Below, piece by piece: positions 8,325-15,908 of a stretch of DNA of 64,000 nucleotides. Source of the DNA: Sporobacter sp963677825. GTDB taxonomy: Bacteria > Bacillota > Clostridia > Oscillospirales > Oscillospiraceae. Location of the stretch: NCBI GenBank assembly GCA_963677825.2, contig CAXXEF010000001.1:1550001-1614000 (forward strand), read 5' to 3'. A program made the translations under genes and the position numbers. A model generated the notes under the pieces. That model saw only the letters and a list, made by a program, of their open reading frames with translations, was not told the DNA's origin and made no database searches. Numbering within the stretch: the stretch's first letter is position 1; each line of letters starts with the position of its first letter.

Positions 8325-9206
8325 ATGAAGCGTATACATAAACTGACAGCTATGATCATTGTTGTGGTGATGCTGGTGACGGCGTTACCGCTGGTTGGAT
8401 CAGCGTCATCAATTGCCTATGGGGCCGGCACCGTTTCAGCGACGGCGCTAAATATCCGTGAAGCACCCGGTACAACGAATCCGATTATCGGCACGCTTTA
8501 TAAAGGTGACATCATCGTCGTGCTTGACATCGTCAGTGATGACTGGTACCACATCAGTTACAAGGGCACCGAGGGCTATGTGGCGGCCATGTACATAACG
8601 CAGCTTTTAAAAGCCGAGAACTTTGACGCGTCCGGCCTTCTTACCGGCTACGGCGTCCGCATGCGCTCCCTGCCCGGTACAGACGGTGAGATCCTCGGCA
8701 ATTACGACAGCGGCGCCGTGATGCAGGTCATCGGCATCAACAACGGCTGGTACAAAGTCAAGTATGACGGGCACACCGGCTATATTCGCTCCGACTTCAT
8801 GGAGATCACGGATAAGACGTATGCGCAGCCGCTCGGCAAGCAGATCGCTGAATATGCCAAGCAGTATGTCGGCTACTCGTATATCTACGGTGCAGAGTCT
8901 CCAGCCGTCGGGTTCGACTGCTCGGGTCTTACATATTACTGCTACGGTCAGTTCGGCTACTCGCTGGAGCGCCGCGCATCGATGCAGTACGCCTACAACG
9001 GCACGCACGTATCGAAATCCGAGCTTGCCCCGGGCGACCTCGTCTTCTTCTCGTCCAACGGCGGATATTCCGTGACGCACGTCGGTATATACATCGGCGG
9101 CGGACAGTTTGTCCACGCGTCTACCTCCAGAACAGGCGTTATCATCAGCGATTTGAACTCGTCTTACTACACACGCGTATACTACGGCGCCACGCGCATC
9201 GTCTGA
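8325..9206 (+). CDS. Exported SH3-domain NlpC/P60 peptidoglycan hydrolase
   Basis: A 293-residue protein with a signal peptide (about 1-28), two bacterial SH3 repeats (about 35-95 and 100-162) and a C-terminal NlpC/P60 domain (about 170-293). The catalytic Cys199 lies in GFDCSGLTYY, His252 in THVGIYIG and the third polar residue is probably His264 in FVHAS. Such enzymes cut gamma-D-Glu to diamino-acid bonds in wall peptides, and the SH3 repeats bind the wall. AAAGGGG precedes the ATG. It is a monocistronic gene with a strong promoter and terminator. Confidence 0.93.
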   Translation: MKRIHKLTAMIIVVVMLVTALPLVGSASSIAYGAGTVSATALNIREAPGTTNPIIGTLYKGDIIVVLDIVSDDWYHISYKGTEGYVAAMYITQLLKAENFDASGLLTGYGVRMRSLPGTDGEILGNYDSGAVMQVIGINNGWYKVKYDGHTGYIRSDFMEITDKTYAQPLGKQIAEYAKQYVGYSYIYGAESPAVGFDCSGLTYYCYGQFGYSLERRASMQYAYNGTHVSKSELAPGDLVFFSSNGGYSVTHVGIYIGGGQFVHASTSRTGVIISDLNSSYYTRVYYGATRIV

Positions 9207-9227
9207 CGGCACACCATAAATTAATAG

Positions 9228-9265
9228 GCAACGCCCCGGAACGCTGTTTCGGGGCGTTGCTTATT
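9228..9265 (+). terminator. Intrinsic terminator after the NlpC/P60 gene
   Basis: Arms GCAACGCCCCG and CGGGGCGTTGC around an 11-base loop, followed by TTATTT. Confidence 0.85.
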
Positions 9266-9332
9266 TGATGTTGAAATATTTGGTATACCGGCGTACAATA
9301 ATAACCGGCATATGCTGAGAGGAGACACGAGC

Positions 9333-9746
9333 ATGACAACACACCTGACAATCACCGTCCGCTATGCCGAGACGGACCAGATGGGCATCGTCCATCACAG
9401 CGTTTACGCGGTCTGGTTCGAAGCCGCGCGGACGGATTTCATTCAGCACACAGGCATATCCTATGCCGAGATGGAGCGGCGCGGCCTGCTGCTGCCGCTG
9501 TACGAGATCACCAGCTGCTTTAAAAGCCCCGCGCGATACGGCGACGACGTGGTTGTCGAAACGCGCGTTAAATCGATGTCTCGCGTCCGCCTGACGATGG
9601 CCTACACCGTCCGGCGCGCCGGTACGGACGAGCTCATCGCGACCGGCGAGACGCTGCACGCCTTTACGGACGCATCGCTGCGGCCGCTCAACGCCGAGCG
9701 CGCCGCGCCGGACATTTACGCGTTGATGCAATCCGCTGTCGGCTAA
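9333..9746 (+). CDS. Acyl-CoA thioesterase, hotdog fold (4-hydroxybenzoyl-CoA thioesterase / YbgC family)
   Basis: A 137-residue single-domain hotdog thioesterase. The N-terminal motif RYAETDQMGIVHHSVYAVWFE holds the conserved Asp (in ETDQMG) and the His-Tyr pair of the 4HBT/YbgC/FadM group. It should hydrolyse an acyl-CoA or acyl-ACP thioester in the cytoplasm. The substrate is not predictable from sequence. GAGGAG precedes the ATG by eight bases. It stands alone between two terminator-like regions. Confidence 0.88.
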   Translation: MTTHLTITVRYAETDQMGIVHHSVYAVWFEAARTDFIQHTGISYAEMERRGLLLPLYEITSCFKSPARYGDDVVVETRVKSMSRVRLTMAYTVRRAGTDELIATGETLHAFTDASLRPLNAERAAPDIYALMQSAVG

Positions 9747-9839
9747 CTATTTTCAATAGAATACTATGCGTCCTGCCTCCAGCATCCTTTCGCCGTGCGA
9801 AAGGTTTTAAAACGGGCAGAAGAAGCCGATTGCCGAACA

Positions 9840-9890
9840 GTTGAAAACGGGTGAGGAGCAAGCGGAACGGGATAACGCCGTCCGGCCTGC
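9840..9890 (+). terminator. Possible terminator after the thioesterase gene
   Basis: Interrupted inverted repeat with arms GGAGCA and TGCTCC and an inner GCGG/CCG pairing, then TTCTATAG. The pairing is imperfect. Confidence 0.4.
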
Positions 9891-9917
9891 TCCTTCTATA
9901 GATTCGGACAAATTTTG

Positions 9918-10341
9918 TCAGTCAAACTCCGCTACATATACGACATCATCATTATGATCGGCGACAAATCCAGCTTTTTCGTATACACGGCAAGCTCTTG
10001 GGTTGCTGCGCTCTGTAATTACAAAGCACTCGCTGAATCCATTTTCCTTAGCATATTTTACGATAAATGATAAGAGATTCGAGCCGTATCCTTTTTCTTG
10101 AGACTGAGGTAAAACATCAACTGAAAAAATGAAGAGAATTGGTTTTATGCCATTAAATGTTTCAAGCGCATATCCATAAGCGTAGCCGATGACGATATCG
10201 TCATCGGCTACTACAAAAATATAATTGCTGTCTTTTTTTTGGAAACGCTTCGATATTGTCAGGAACATACATTTTTTCTATTTGTTTTACTGCATTTTCG
10301 ATAACTAAAGCGTCTTTTTCGGTTAAGCGCCAGCACTTCAA
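9918..10341 (-). pseudogene. GNAT N-acetyltransferase, frameshifted at an A8 tract
   Basis: Two frames together make a full GNAT protein of about 140 residues. The first frame starts at a TTG (10341) after AAGGGG and reads KCWRLTEKDALVIENAV... up to EAFPKK. The second frame carries the acetyl-CoA-binding motif QEKGYGSNLLSFIV and the C-terminal NPRACRVYEKAGF. They meet at eight consecutive T residues on the given strand (10232-10239); seven would restore one frame through EAFPKKDSNY. The general form resembles the AAC(3)-I / small-molecule GNAT group, but the substrate is unknown. It may be a true pseudogene, a slippage-expressed gene or a homopolymer sequencing error. Confidence 0.75.
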
Positions 10342-10577
10342 TAAATCATCCCCTTAAGACTCTATCAAATTGCTGTTATTCAAGATGAACCGCCCTGGCG
10401 CAAACGGAACCGGGAACGCGATTCCTGTTGACCCGTTACAAATCCAAACGCGGTGTTCCCTTGTATGTATGGATCAGCCCGAACGAGTACAACGCCATCG
10501 CTTGAAAGCCAGTGCTCTTGACCTAATTCCCCGGATGCCTTGTAATAAAGAGCCCATCAGGGCGAGCGCTTCATCTT
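10342..10577. other. Intergenic stretch with no recognised gene
   Basis: About 235 bases between the GNAT pseudogene and livF. I see no credible reading frame with a ribosome site. Short peptide-like stretches occur in both strands, but none matches a family I know. It may contain the promoter of the GNAT gene. Confidence 0.4.
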
Positions 10578-10608
10578 ACAGCTAAAGCTTAAAAGCTTTA
10601 GCTGTTTT
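10578..10608. terminator. Inverted repeat at the end of the liv operon
   Basis: A perfect 13-bp stem with arms ACAGCTAAAGCTT and AAGCTTTAGCTGT and a 2-base centre, directly after the livF stop. The T run is on the plus-strand side, so its efficiency for livF is uncertain. Confidence 0.6.
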
Positions 10609-11317
10609 ATAAACCTAAATAGGCTTTTTTGACGTACTCGTTCTCGCGCAGGTCGCAGCACGGGCCGTCGAGCGCCATGCGGCCGTTTTCAAGCACATAC
10701 GCGCGGTCGGCGATCTCCATCGTCTGATGGACGTTCTGCTCGACGAGCAGCACCGTGATGCCCTCTTCACGCAGCATCTGCACGATCTTGAACACCTCTG
10801 TGACGATGATCGGCGCGAGGCCATAGGACAGCTCGTCAAACAGGCACAGTTTCGGGTTTGACATGAGGCCGCGCGCCATGGCGAGCATTTGCTTCTCGCC
10901 GCCCGAGAGCGTCGAGGCCATCTGCTTCTGCCGTTCCTCAAGCTTTGGGAATAGCTTAAAGACGCGTTTCATGCCTTCTTCCCGTGTACCCCAAAGGCTT
11001 TTCGGGAATACGCCCATCTCCAGATTTTCGCGGATCGACATATCCGGGAACAGCCGCCCGCCTTCCGGCAGGTACGAAATGCCCTTTTCCATAATGTCAT
11101 GGTTCGGCATCCCGTCAAGCGACTGACCCATAAAGCTGACATGACCGGACTGCGGCTTGACGAGCCCTGTGATCGTGTTGAGAAGCGACGTTTTACCCGC
11201 GCCGTTTGCGCCCAAGAGCGCGACGATCTCCGCCTCCTCGACCTTCAGCGACACATCCCACAACGCCTGAACGTTGCCGTAAAAAACGTTGATATCCTGT
11301 ACTTCAAGCATTGTCAT
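10607..11317 (-). CDS. livF: Branched-chain amino acid-type ABC transporter ATPase LivF
   Basis: A 236-residue ATPase, the last gene of the liv operon. The Walker A motif is GANGAGKTS, the signature is LSGGEKQMLAMARGL and a switch His is expected after LLVEQN. The Walker B segment reads LCLFDELSYGLAP where LivF proteins usually have LLLDEPSLGLAP, so the conserved Pro after the catalytic Glu is Leu. With LivG it powers import through LivHM. The ATG at 11317 was chosen because GGGGGA lies eight bases upstream; the livG stop ends one base before it, so the two are translationally coupled. Confidence 0.92.
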   Translation of the reverse strand: MTMLEVQDINVFYGNVQALWDVSLKVEEAEIVALLGANGAGKTSLLNTITGLVKPQSGHVSFMGQSLDGMPNHDIMEKGISYLPEGGRLFPDMSIRENLEMGVFPKSLWGTREEGMKRVFKLFPKLEERQKQMASTLSGGEKQMLAMARGLMSNPKLCLFDELSYGLAPIIVTEVFKIVQMLREEGITVLLVEQNVHQTMEIADRAYVLENGRMALDGPCCDLRENEYVKKAYLGL

Positions 11318-11318
11318 G

Positions 11319-12038
11319 TCAACATTCCCCCAAGTAAACTTCGATGACCGTCTTGCTTGAGGCAATCTCCTGCGGTGCGCCTTCTGCAATCTTCGCCCCG
11401 TGATGGAGCACGACAATGCGATCGCAGATGTTCATGATTGCCTTCATAACGTGCTCGATCATGATGACCGTAATCCCCGAGTCGCGGATCTTCGTAACCA
11501 GCGCCATCGCGTCCCCGACCTCTGACGGGTTTAGCCCGGCCATCACTTCGTCGAGCAGCAGCAGCGTCGGCCGCGTGGCTAGCGCGCGTGCGACCTCAAG
11601 TCGCTTTTGGTATGCCAATGGGATGTCGGGCACCATTTTGTCGCTAAAATCCGAGAGGCCTACAAACTCAAGCACTTCGTCGGTAATCTTAGCGGCCTCG
11701 GCCGCCGTGCGGCCTTTCTTACCAAACAGCGCGCCCATCATCACGTTCTGACGTACCGGCATGCCGCCGAAATTCTTAGCCGCCTGAAACGAGCGGCCGA
11801 TGCCGCTCCAGGTGATCTGGTTGGGCTTTTTACCGCTTATTTTTTCGCCGTTAAACGTGATCGTGCCGTTGTCGAGCTGGATGGCGCCGGAGATAAGGTT
11901 GAACAGCGTCGTCTTGCCGGCGCCGTTGGGACCGATAAGACCGAGGATCTCGCCTTCATTAACAAAGAAGTCGACGTTATTTGTCGCCGTCAGTCCGCCG
12001 AAGGCTTTTGTCAGACCGGTTGCTTCAAGTAATGGCAT
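11319..12038 (-). CDS. livG: Branched-chain amino acid-type ABC transporter ATPase LivG
   Basis: A 239-residue ATPase. Walker A is GPNGAGKTT and Walker B is LLLLDEVMAGLNPSE. The signature region reads IPLAYQKRLEVARAL instead of the usual LPYGQQRRLEIARAL, so it lacks the glycine of the canonical C-loop. This may be natural variation or may slow hydrolysis. The start at MPLLEATG overlaps the end of livM by 14 bases. It partners with LivF; the same operon supplies the permeases and binding protein. Confidence 0.92.
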   Translation of the reverse strand: MPLLEATGLTKAFGGLTATNNVDFFVNEGEILGLIGPNGAGKTTLFNLISGAIQLDNGTITFNGEKISGKKPNQITWSGIGRSFQAAKNFGGMPVRQNVMMGALFGKKGRTAAEAAKITDEVLEFVGLSDFSDKMVPDIPLAYQKRLEVARALATRPTLLLLDEVMAGLNPSEVGDAMALVTKIRDSGITVIMIEHVMKAIMNICDRIVVLHHGAKIAEGAPQEIASSKTVIEVYLGEC

Positions 12039-12990
12039 CTTCGGCGCCCCCTTTCTTACGCTGTGTGATTTTCTTAGCAAGGCCGACAAGACCGGTCGGC
12101 AGGAATATGATCGACAGGATCATGATCGCGCCGAAAGCAATCATGTACCACTGCGGATACTGCGTAATCAGTTTTTCCTGCAGCAGCGTAAATATCACCG
12201 CGCCGATAATCGGGCCGATGTAGCTGTTTACGCCGCCGAAGATAACCATCAGCACCGGCATGAACGACATCAGCACGTTGAATGCGATCGGCGGATCAAC
12301 GTAGATCATCGTCGTCGCCTTCGCCGCACCGACTGCCCCCATGGCAAACGATGTGATCGCAAACGCCAGCACTTTAACCAGCGTTGTGTTAACGCCGGCG
12401 TGTGACGCGGCTTCTTCGCTTTCGCCGATGCTGACAAGCGCCATGCCAAACCGCGAGTGGCGGATAACATATGCGACGATTAGTATCAGCACCAGCGCGC
12501 CGAACAGACAATAGAACACGTACTGAAAGTCCAGCGTGATGACGGTTCGACCGCGCGTGTGGGAGAAACTCGTTTCGTACCATAGAATGGCTTTTTGCAG
12601 CAGCAAAACAAGTCCGAACGTAAAAATTGTAAAATACACACCGCGTAAACGCAGCGTAATGGCACCGATTCCAAGCGCAAGCACAAAGCTCACACCGCCG
12701 CCAACGAGCATCAAAAGCGGCAGCGGCATATTATGCCCCAGCAGTGCAGACGTGTACACACCAACACCAAAGAACGCTGCCGTCGCCAGGGACTGATATC
12801 CCGTCGGCCCGGAAAAGATATTCCAGCTGACCGACATGACAATATACATAAGAACCGTATTGAGCAATACGATCGTATAAGACGATACAAATCGCGGGCT
12901 GAGCATCAGCAGGATAAGTGCGACAATGAGGGCGGCCGGAGAGGCAATCTTTTTAAAGGTCAGGCTATTGCCCGGCAGCAATTTATTCAT
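12025..12990 (-). CDS. livM: Branched-chain amino acid-type ABC transporter permease LivM
   Basis: A 321-residue polytopic membrane protein with about eight to ten hydrophobic segments. The central segment RHSRFGMALVSIGESEEAASHAGVN is the conserved cytoplasmic coupling region of LivM permeases. It forms the translocation pore with LivH. GGGAGG lies seven bases before the ATG, and the gene begins four bases after the livH stop, so the two are coupled. Its C-terminus is rich in Lys/Arg as usual. Confidence 0.93.
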   Translation of the reverse strand: MNKLLPGNSLTFKKIASPAALIVALILLMLSPRFVSSYTIVLLNTVLMYIVMSVSWNIFSGPTGYQSLATAAFFGVGVYTSALLGHNMPLPLLMLVGGGVSFVLALGIGAITLRLRGVYFTIFTFGLVLLLQKAILWYETSFSHTRGRTVITLDFQYVFYCLFGALVLILIVAYVIRHSRFGMALVSIGESEEAASHAGVNTTLVKVLAFAITSFAMGAVGAAKATTMIYVDPPIAFNVLMSFMPVLMVIFGGVNSYIGPIIGAVIFTLLQEKLITQYPQWYMIAFGAIMILSIIFLPTGLVGLAKKITQRKKGGAEDAIT

Positions 12991-12994
12991 ATCA

Positions 12995-13861
12995 TTACCT
13001 CCCCAACAAGCCTTTGGGCCGCACGAGAAGCAGCGCCAAAATAATTAAATAGTATGCTACCATCGTCAGGCTCGGTTCGATGTAGCTGAACAGGCTTCCG
13101 ACAAGGCCAAGAATCAGTCCGCCGATGATGCTGCCGGGTATGCTGCCCATACCGCCTAAAACGACGACGATCAGCGCGATAACGGTATATTGCAGCCCCA
13201 TTACTGTGCTGATCTGCGTATACATACTAATTAGTGAGCCGGCAACGCTGGCGAGCACTGCGCCGATCCCGAAGCTGATCGCCATGGTTTTATTAATTTT
13301 AACGCCCATCATGCTTGCGGCCGTTGGATCCTGGCTGGCGGCCCGGATCGATTTGCCCAAGCGCGACCGGGTCAGAAGAATATAAAATAACGCGCAAACG
13401 GCCAGCGCAATGAACATTACGAAAATTCTAACAGTAGATGTTTCCGTTCCGAATAAATTGATCGAGGTTTTCATGTAGTCATAACCATGCAGCTGGTTGC
13501 CCCAAATCTTTTGACCGACGTTAGACAAGATAAACATCAGTCCAAAGGATAAAAGCATGGCGTTACCCTCATAAGCGCCCGACGACGGCGACGTGATCTT
13601 CAACCATCTGTAAATGGTAATATGCAGGACAAATCCGAGCGCAAACGCGATCGGGCCGCAGACAACAAGGGCCAGCATTGGATCCAGACCGGCTTGTGTC
13701 ACAAGTGCCCACGTCACGAACGCCGCCAGCATAATAAACTCGCCGTGAGAGACGTTTAGGATCTTGGCAACGCCGTACTGCAGGCTCAGTCCCATGGCAA
13801 TCAGCGCGTAAACGCCGCCTACAATCAATCCGCCGATTATAATGTTTAATACGGTAGACAT
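12995..13861 (-). CDS. livH: Branched-chain amino acid-type ABC transporter permease LivH
   Basis: A 288-residue integral membrane permease. The N-terminal GLIVGGVYALIAMGLSLQYG and the segment LGKSIRAASQDPTAASMMGV are typical of LivH. It pairs with LivM in the membrane. AGGAG precedes the ATG by nine bases. It is separated from the upstream binding-protein gene by about 160 bases that hold a stem-loop. Confidence 0.93.
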   Translation of the reverse strand: MSTVLNIIIGGLIVGGVYALIAMGLSLQYGVAKILNVSHGEFIMLAAFVTWALVTQAGLDPMLALVVCGPIAFALGFVLHITIYRWLKITSPSSGAYEGNAMLLSFGLMFILSNVGQKIWGNQLHGYDYMKTSINLFGTETSTVRIFVMFIALAVCALFYILLTRSRLGKSIRAASQDPTAASMMGVKINKTMAISFGIGAVLASVAGSLISMYTQISTVMGLQYTVIALIVVVLGGMGSIPGSIIGGLILGLVGSLFSYIEPSLTMVAYYLIILALLLVRPKGLLGR

Positions 13862-13907
13862 GGTGATAAGCTCCTATCTTTGCAGTCGCGATTGTATTTG
13901 ATACGCA

Positions 13908-13952
13908 GCAGGCTGCCTAAGGTTGCCACTTCTGTACCCCTAGACAGCCTGC
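13908..13952 (-). promoter_or_regulatory. Stem-loop between livK-type gene and livH
   Basis: Arms GCAGGCTG and CAGCCTGC around a 29-base loop, without a T run on the minus strand. Such intercistronic hairpins often stabilise the upstream mRNA so that the binding protein is made in excess of the permease; that role is inferred here. Confidence 0.55.
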
Positions 13953-14024
13953 CGATCAATGGTTATTGAAAGTCAGCGACGGAATTCAATGTGTATATCC
14001 GTTAGTTTAATTTTGTGACGCTGA

Positions 14025-15341
14025 TTAAGCAGCGGGCGCCCACTCAGGCTTGGGATATATCGGATCCGCCGTTCTGTTGTCACCGACGTCGATGACTTCC
14101 GGGAAGCCGCTCTGCCACTGGCCGATCTGGCCCATGTAGCACTCCGGCGCCAGTTCCTGATCGATGAAATACGTATCACCAAGAACGGTTGTGAAATGGT
14201 TATCCTTGATGTACTGCGCGATCACCGAGTTGTCCAGTGTGCCGGACTGCTCAATGGCTTCCTGAAGGACCTCGAGACCCGCGTAATACACGTTGTGGCC
14301 CCACCAGTCCATACCAAAGCCTTCAGCGTCTTTGTTGAATTCCTGCAGGCGCGCAGCAAAGTCAGCCGCTTCAGGCGAGCTCTTTGTGTTCCAGGCGCCT
14401 TCATACATGATACCTTCAACAGCAGCTTCACCGAAGACGAACTTCAGCGCGTCAAAGCTGCCGCCGGGGCCAACTAAGAAAACGTCAGGATTGTAGCCGA
14501 TATTCTGTGCGATCGTGATAGCCGGGAATGTCTGGTCGGGATACGTAAACATGATAAACGCATCCGCACCGGAATCCTTCGCGGCGTTAACGATCGGGGT
14601 CATATCTGCAATGTCGGGCGGTACGTCGACCGAATCAAGAATCTCGATGCCGGCTGCCGGGAACTGTGCAGCAGCAGCGCCCGAGTACTCAAGGCCATGC
14701 GTATCCTGTACGTATACGATGAACGCAGACTCGACGCCAAGCTCATTAAATATCTCGACCATCGCCGGGATCTGGGTTTCCGTGTAATTGAGCACCGAGA
14801 AGAAGTTCGGATGATCAGCCAGGGTTGCCTTCAGGGATTCACTACCGCCCTCAGCACCAATCATCAGGTAGCCGTACTGCGCAGCGATCGGCACCGCCGC
14901 ATTCAGGAAGGCCGTGCTGACCGGCGGGAGCAGGAAGTCGACTTCATCTTCAAGAATCAGCTTCTGATACAGCTGCGTCATCTGACCAAGATCCGATGTG
15001 TCGTCGTAAACGATCAGTTCAACCGGCAGCTTCTTGCCGTATTCTTCAACATAAATACCGCCGGCGGCGTTAACTTCGCTAGCCCACATTCTGTAGCAGG
15101 GGCCAAACGCCGTTTCGTCGAATAGTGCAAAGACACCGGACTGGGACCGGACGGCACCGATGACGATGGCGTCTTTTTCCGGCATGCTCGGCGACGGCTC
15201 TGTCGATTCGGATGGTGTAGCCGACGGCATAGTGCTATCCGACGGGCTCGGCGAGGTGTCGCCGGTCTGCGCACAGCCGGCAAGCAGGCTCATAACGAGA
15301 ACGAGGATCATAACAAGGACAGGTAGGGTCTTCTTAAGCAT
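14025..15341 (-). CDS. Periplasmic-binding-protein-like lipoprotein of the liv ABC transporter
   Basis: A 438-residue substrate-binding lipoprotein (LivK / Peripla_BP_6 type I fold). The signal peptide ends in the lipobox LLAGC with Cys23, followed by a Ser/Pro/Thr-rich linker to about residue 58. The mature part begins with DAIVIGAVRSQSGVFALFDE, as in amide/urea/branched-chain amino acid binding proteins. It is the first gene of the operon livK-H-M-G-F. The size is larger than LivK of enterobacteria and closer to the broad family that binds aromatic acids, amides or amino acids. The ligand cannot be assigned; the nearby catabolic region makes an aromatic or organic acid possible. AGGAGG precedes the start. 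Confidence 0.9.
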   Translation of the reverse strand: MLKKTLPVLVMILVLVMSLLAGCAQTGDTSPSPSDSTMPSATPSESTEPSPSMPEKDAIVIGAVRSQSGVFALFDETAFGPCYRMWASEVNAAGGIYVEEYGKKLPVELIVYDDTSDLGQMTQLYQKLILEDEVDFLLPPVSTAFLNAAVPIAAQYGYLMIGAEGGSESLKATLADHPNFFSVLNYTETQIPAMVEIFNELGVESAFIVYVQDTHGLEYSGAAAAQFPAAGIEILDSVDVPPDIADMTPIVNAAKDSGADAFIMFTYPDQTFPAITIAQNIGYNPDVFLVGPGGSFDALKFVFGEAAVEGIMYEGAWNTKSSPEAADFAARLQEFNKDAEGFGMDWWGHNVYYAGLEVLQEAIEQSGTLDNSVIAQYIKDNHFTTVLGDTYFIDQELAPECYMGQIGQWQSGFPEVIDVGDNRTADPIYPKPEWAPAA

Positions 15342-15673
15342 AAGTAATTCCTCCTATTAATAATTGATGCCTTTTCCATTTTAGAATGATTTGAAACGCG
15401 CGCCATTGAAATCGGAAGGCCATTCCCCCTTCGTGCACTGTCTTAAACATACCTATGGCGGACCGGCCTTCGCAGTTGAGAAACCGTGCTGAAATGCTGC
15501 AGTCTCCTAAGTAGCCATCAGTATATTTTTACATTGGTGCCGATGACCAATTCATCGTGAATGCGAAGCCAGCCATCTACTTAACTGCTAATATATCACG
15601 TCGTTTACCCGAAGTCTTTGGCAAATATCACAACTAATTGCTGAATATCTAGGCTTTAACGTTAACACAACCC
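15342..15673. other. Intergenic region upstream of the liv operon
   Basis: About 330 bases separate the binding-protein start from the palindrome at 15674. I could not find a clear promoter for the minus-strand operon. The transcript side holds short inverted repeats near 15470-15520 but no known riboswitch. Confidence 0.4.
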
Positions 15674-15697
15674 ATCATTATTACCATTAATAATGAT
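15674..15697. promoter_or_regulatory. 24-bp palindrome, candidate operator of the PucR-like regulator
   Basis: Arms ATCATTATTA and TAATAATGAT are perfect inverted repeats around CCAT. The site lies in the divergent region, 25 bases before the -35 box of the regulator promoter. A smaller palindrome, TTAACGTTAA, lies at 15656-15665. Confidence 0.6.
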
Positions 15698-15721
15698 ATT
15701 TTACAAAAAATCAAGCTTTTG

Positions 15722-15751
15722 TTGCAAAAATCGAGAAGAATCACGTATAAT
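15722..15751 (+). promoter_or_regulatory. Promoter of the PucR-like regulator
   Basis: TTGCAA, 18 bases, then perfect TATAAT. The leader would be about 150 bases. Confidence 0.65.
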
Positions 15752-15908
15752 TTTGTTTAGAGTCACAAGATATGGCTCTATGGATCGTTACCGCCAATTC
15801 GCTTTGTCACAAATTACAAATAGTGCTGAAATAAGTTTGTCAAATTTGACTTTCATTGTGCGTTATGAGATACTCAAACGCAGAAAAGCATAATAAGGTA
15901 GGGGTTTT

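Noticed and set aside
10342..10577. Hidden gene between livF and the GNAT pseudogene
   Set aside because: Short peptide-like stretches exist in two frames but with no ribosome site or family pattern.
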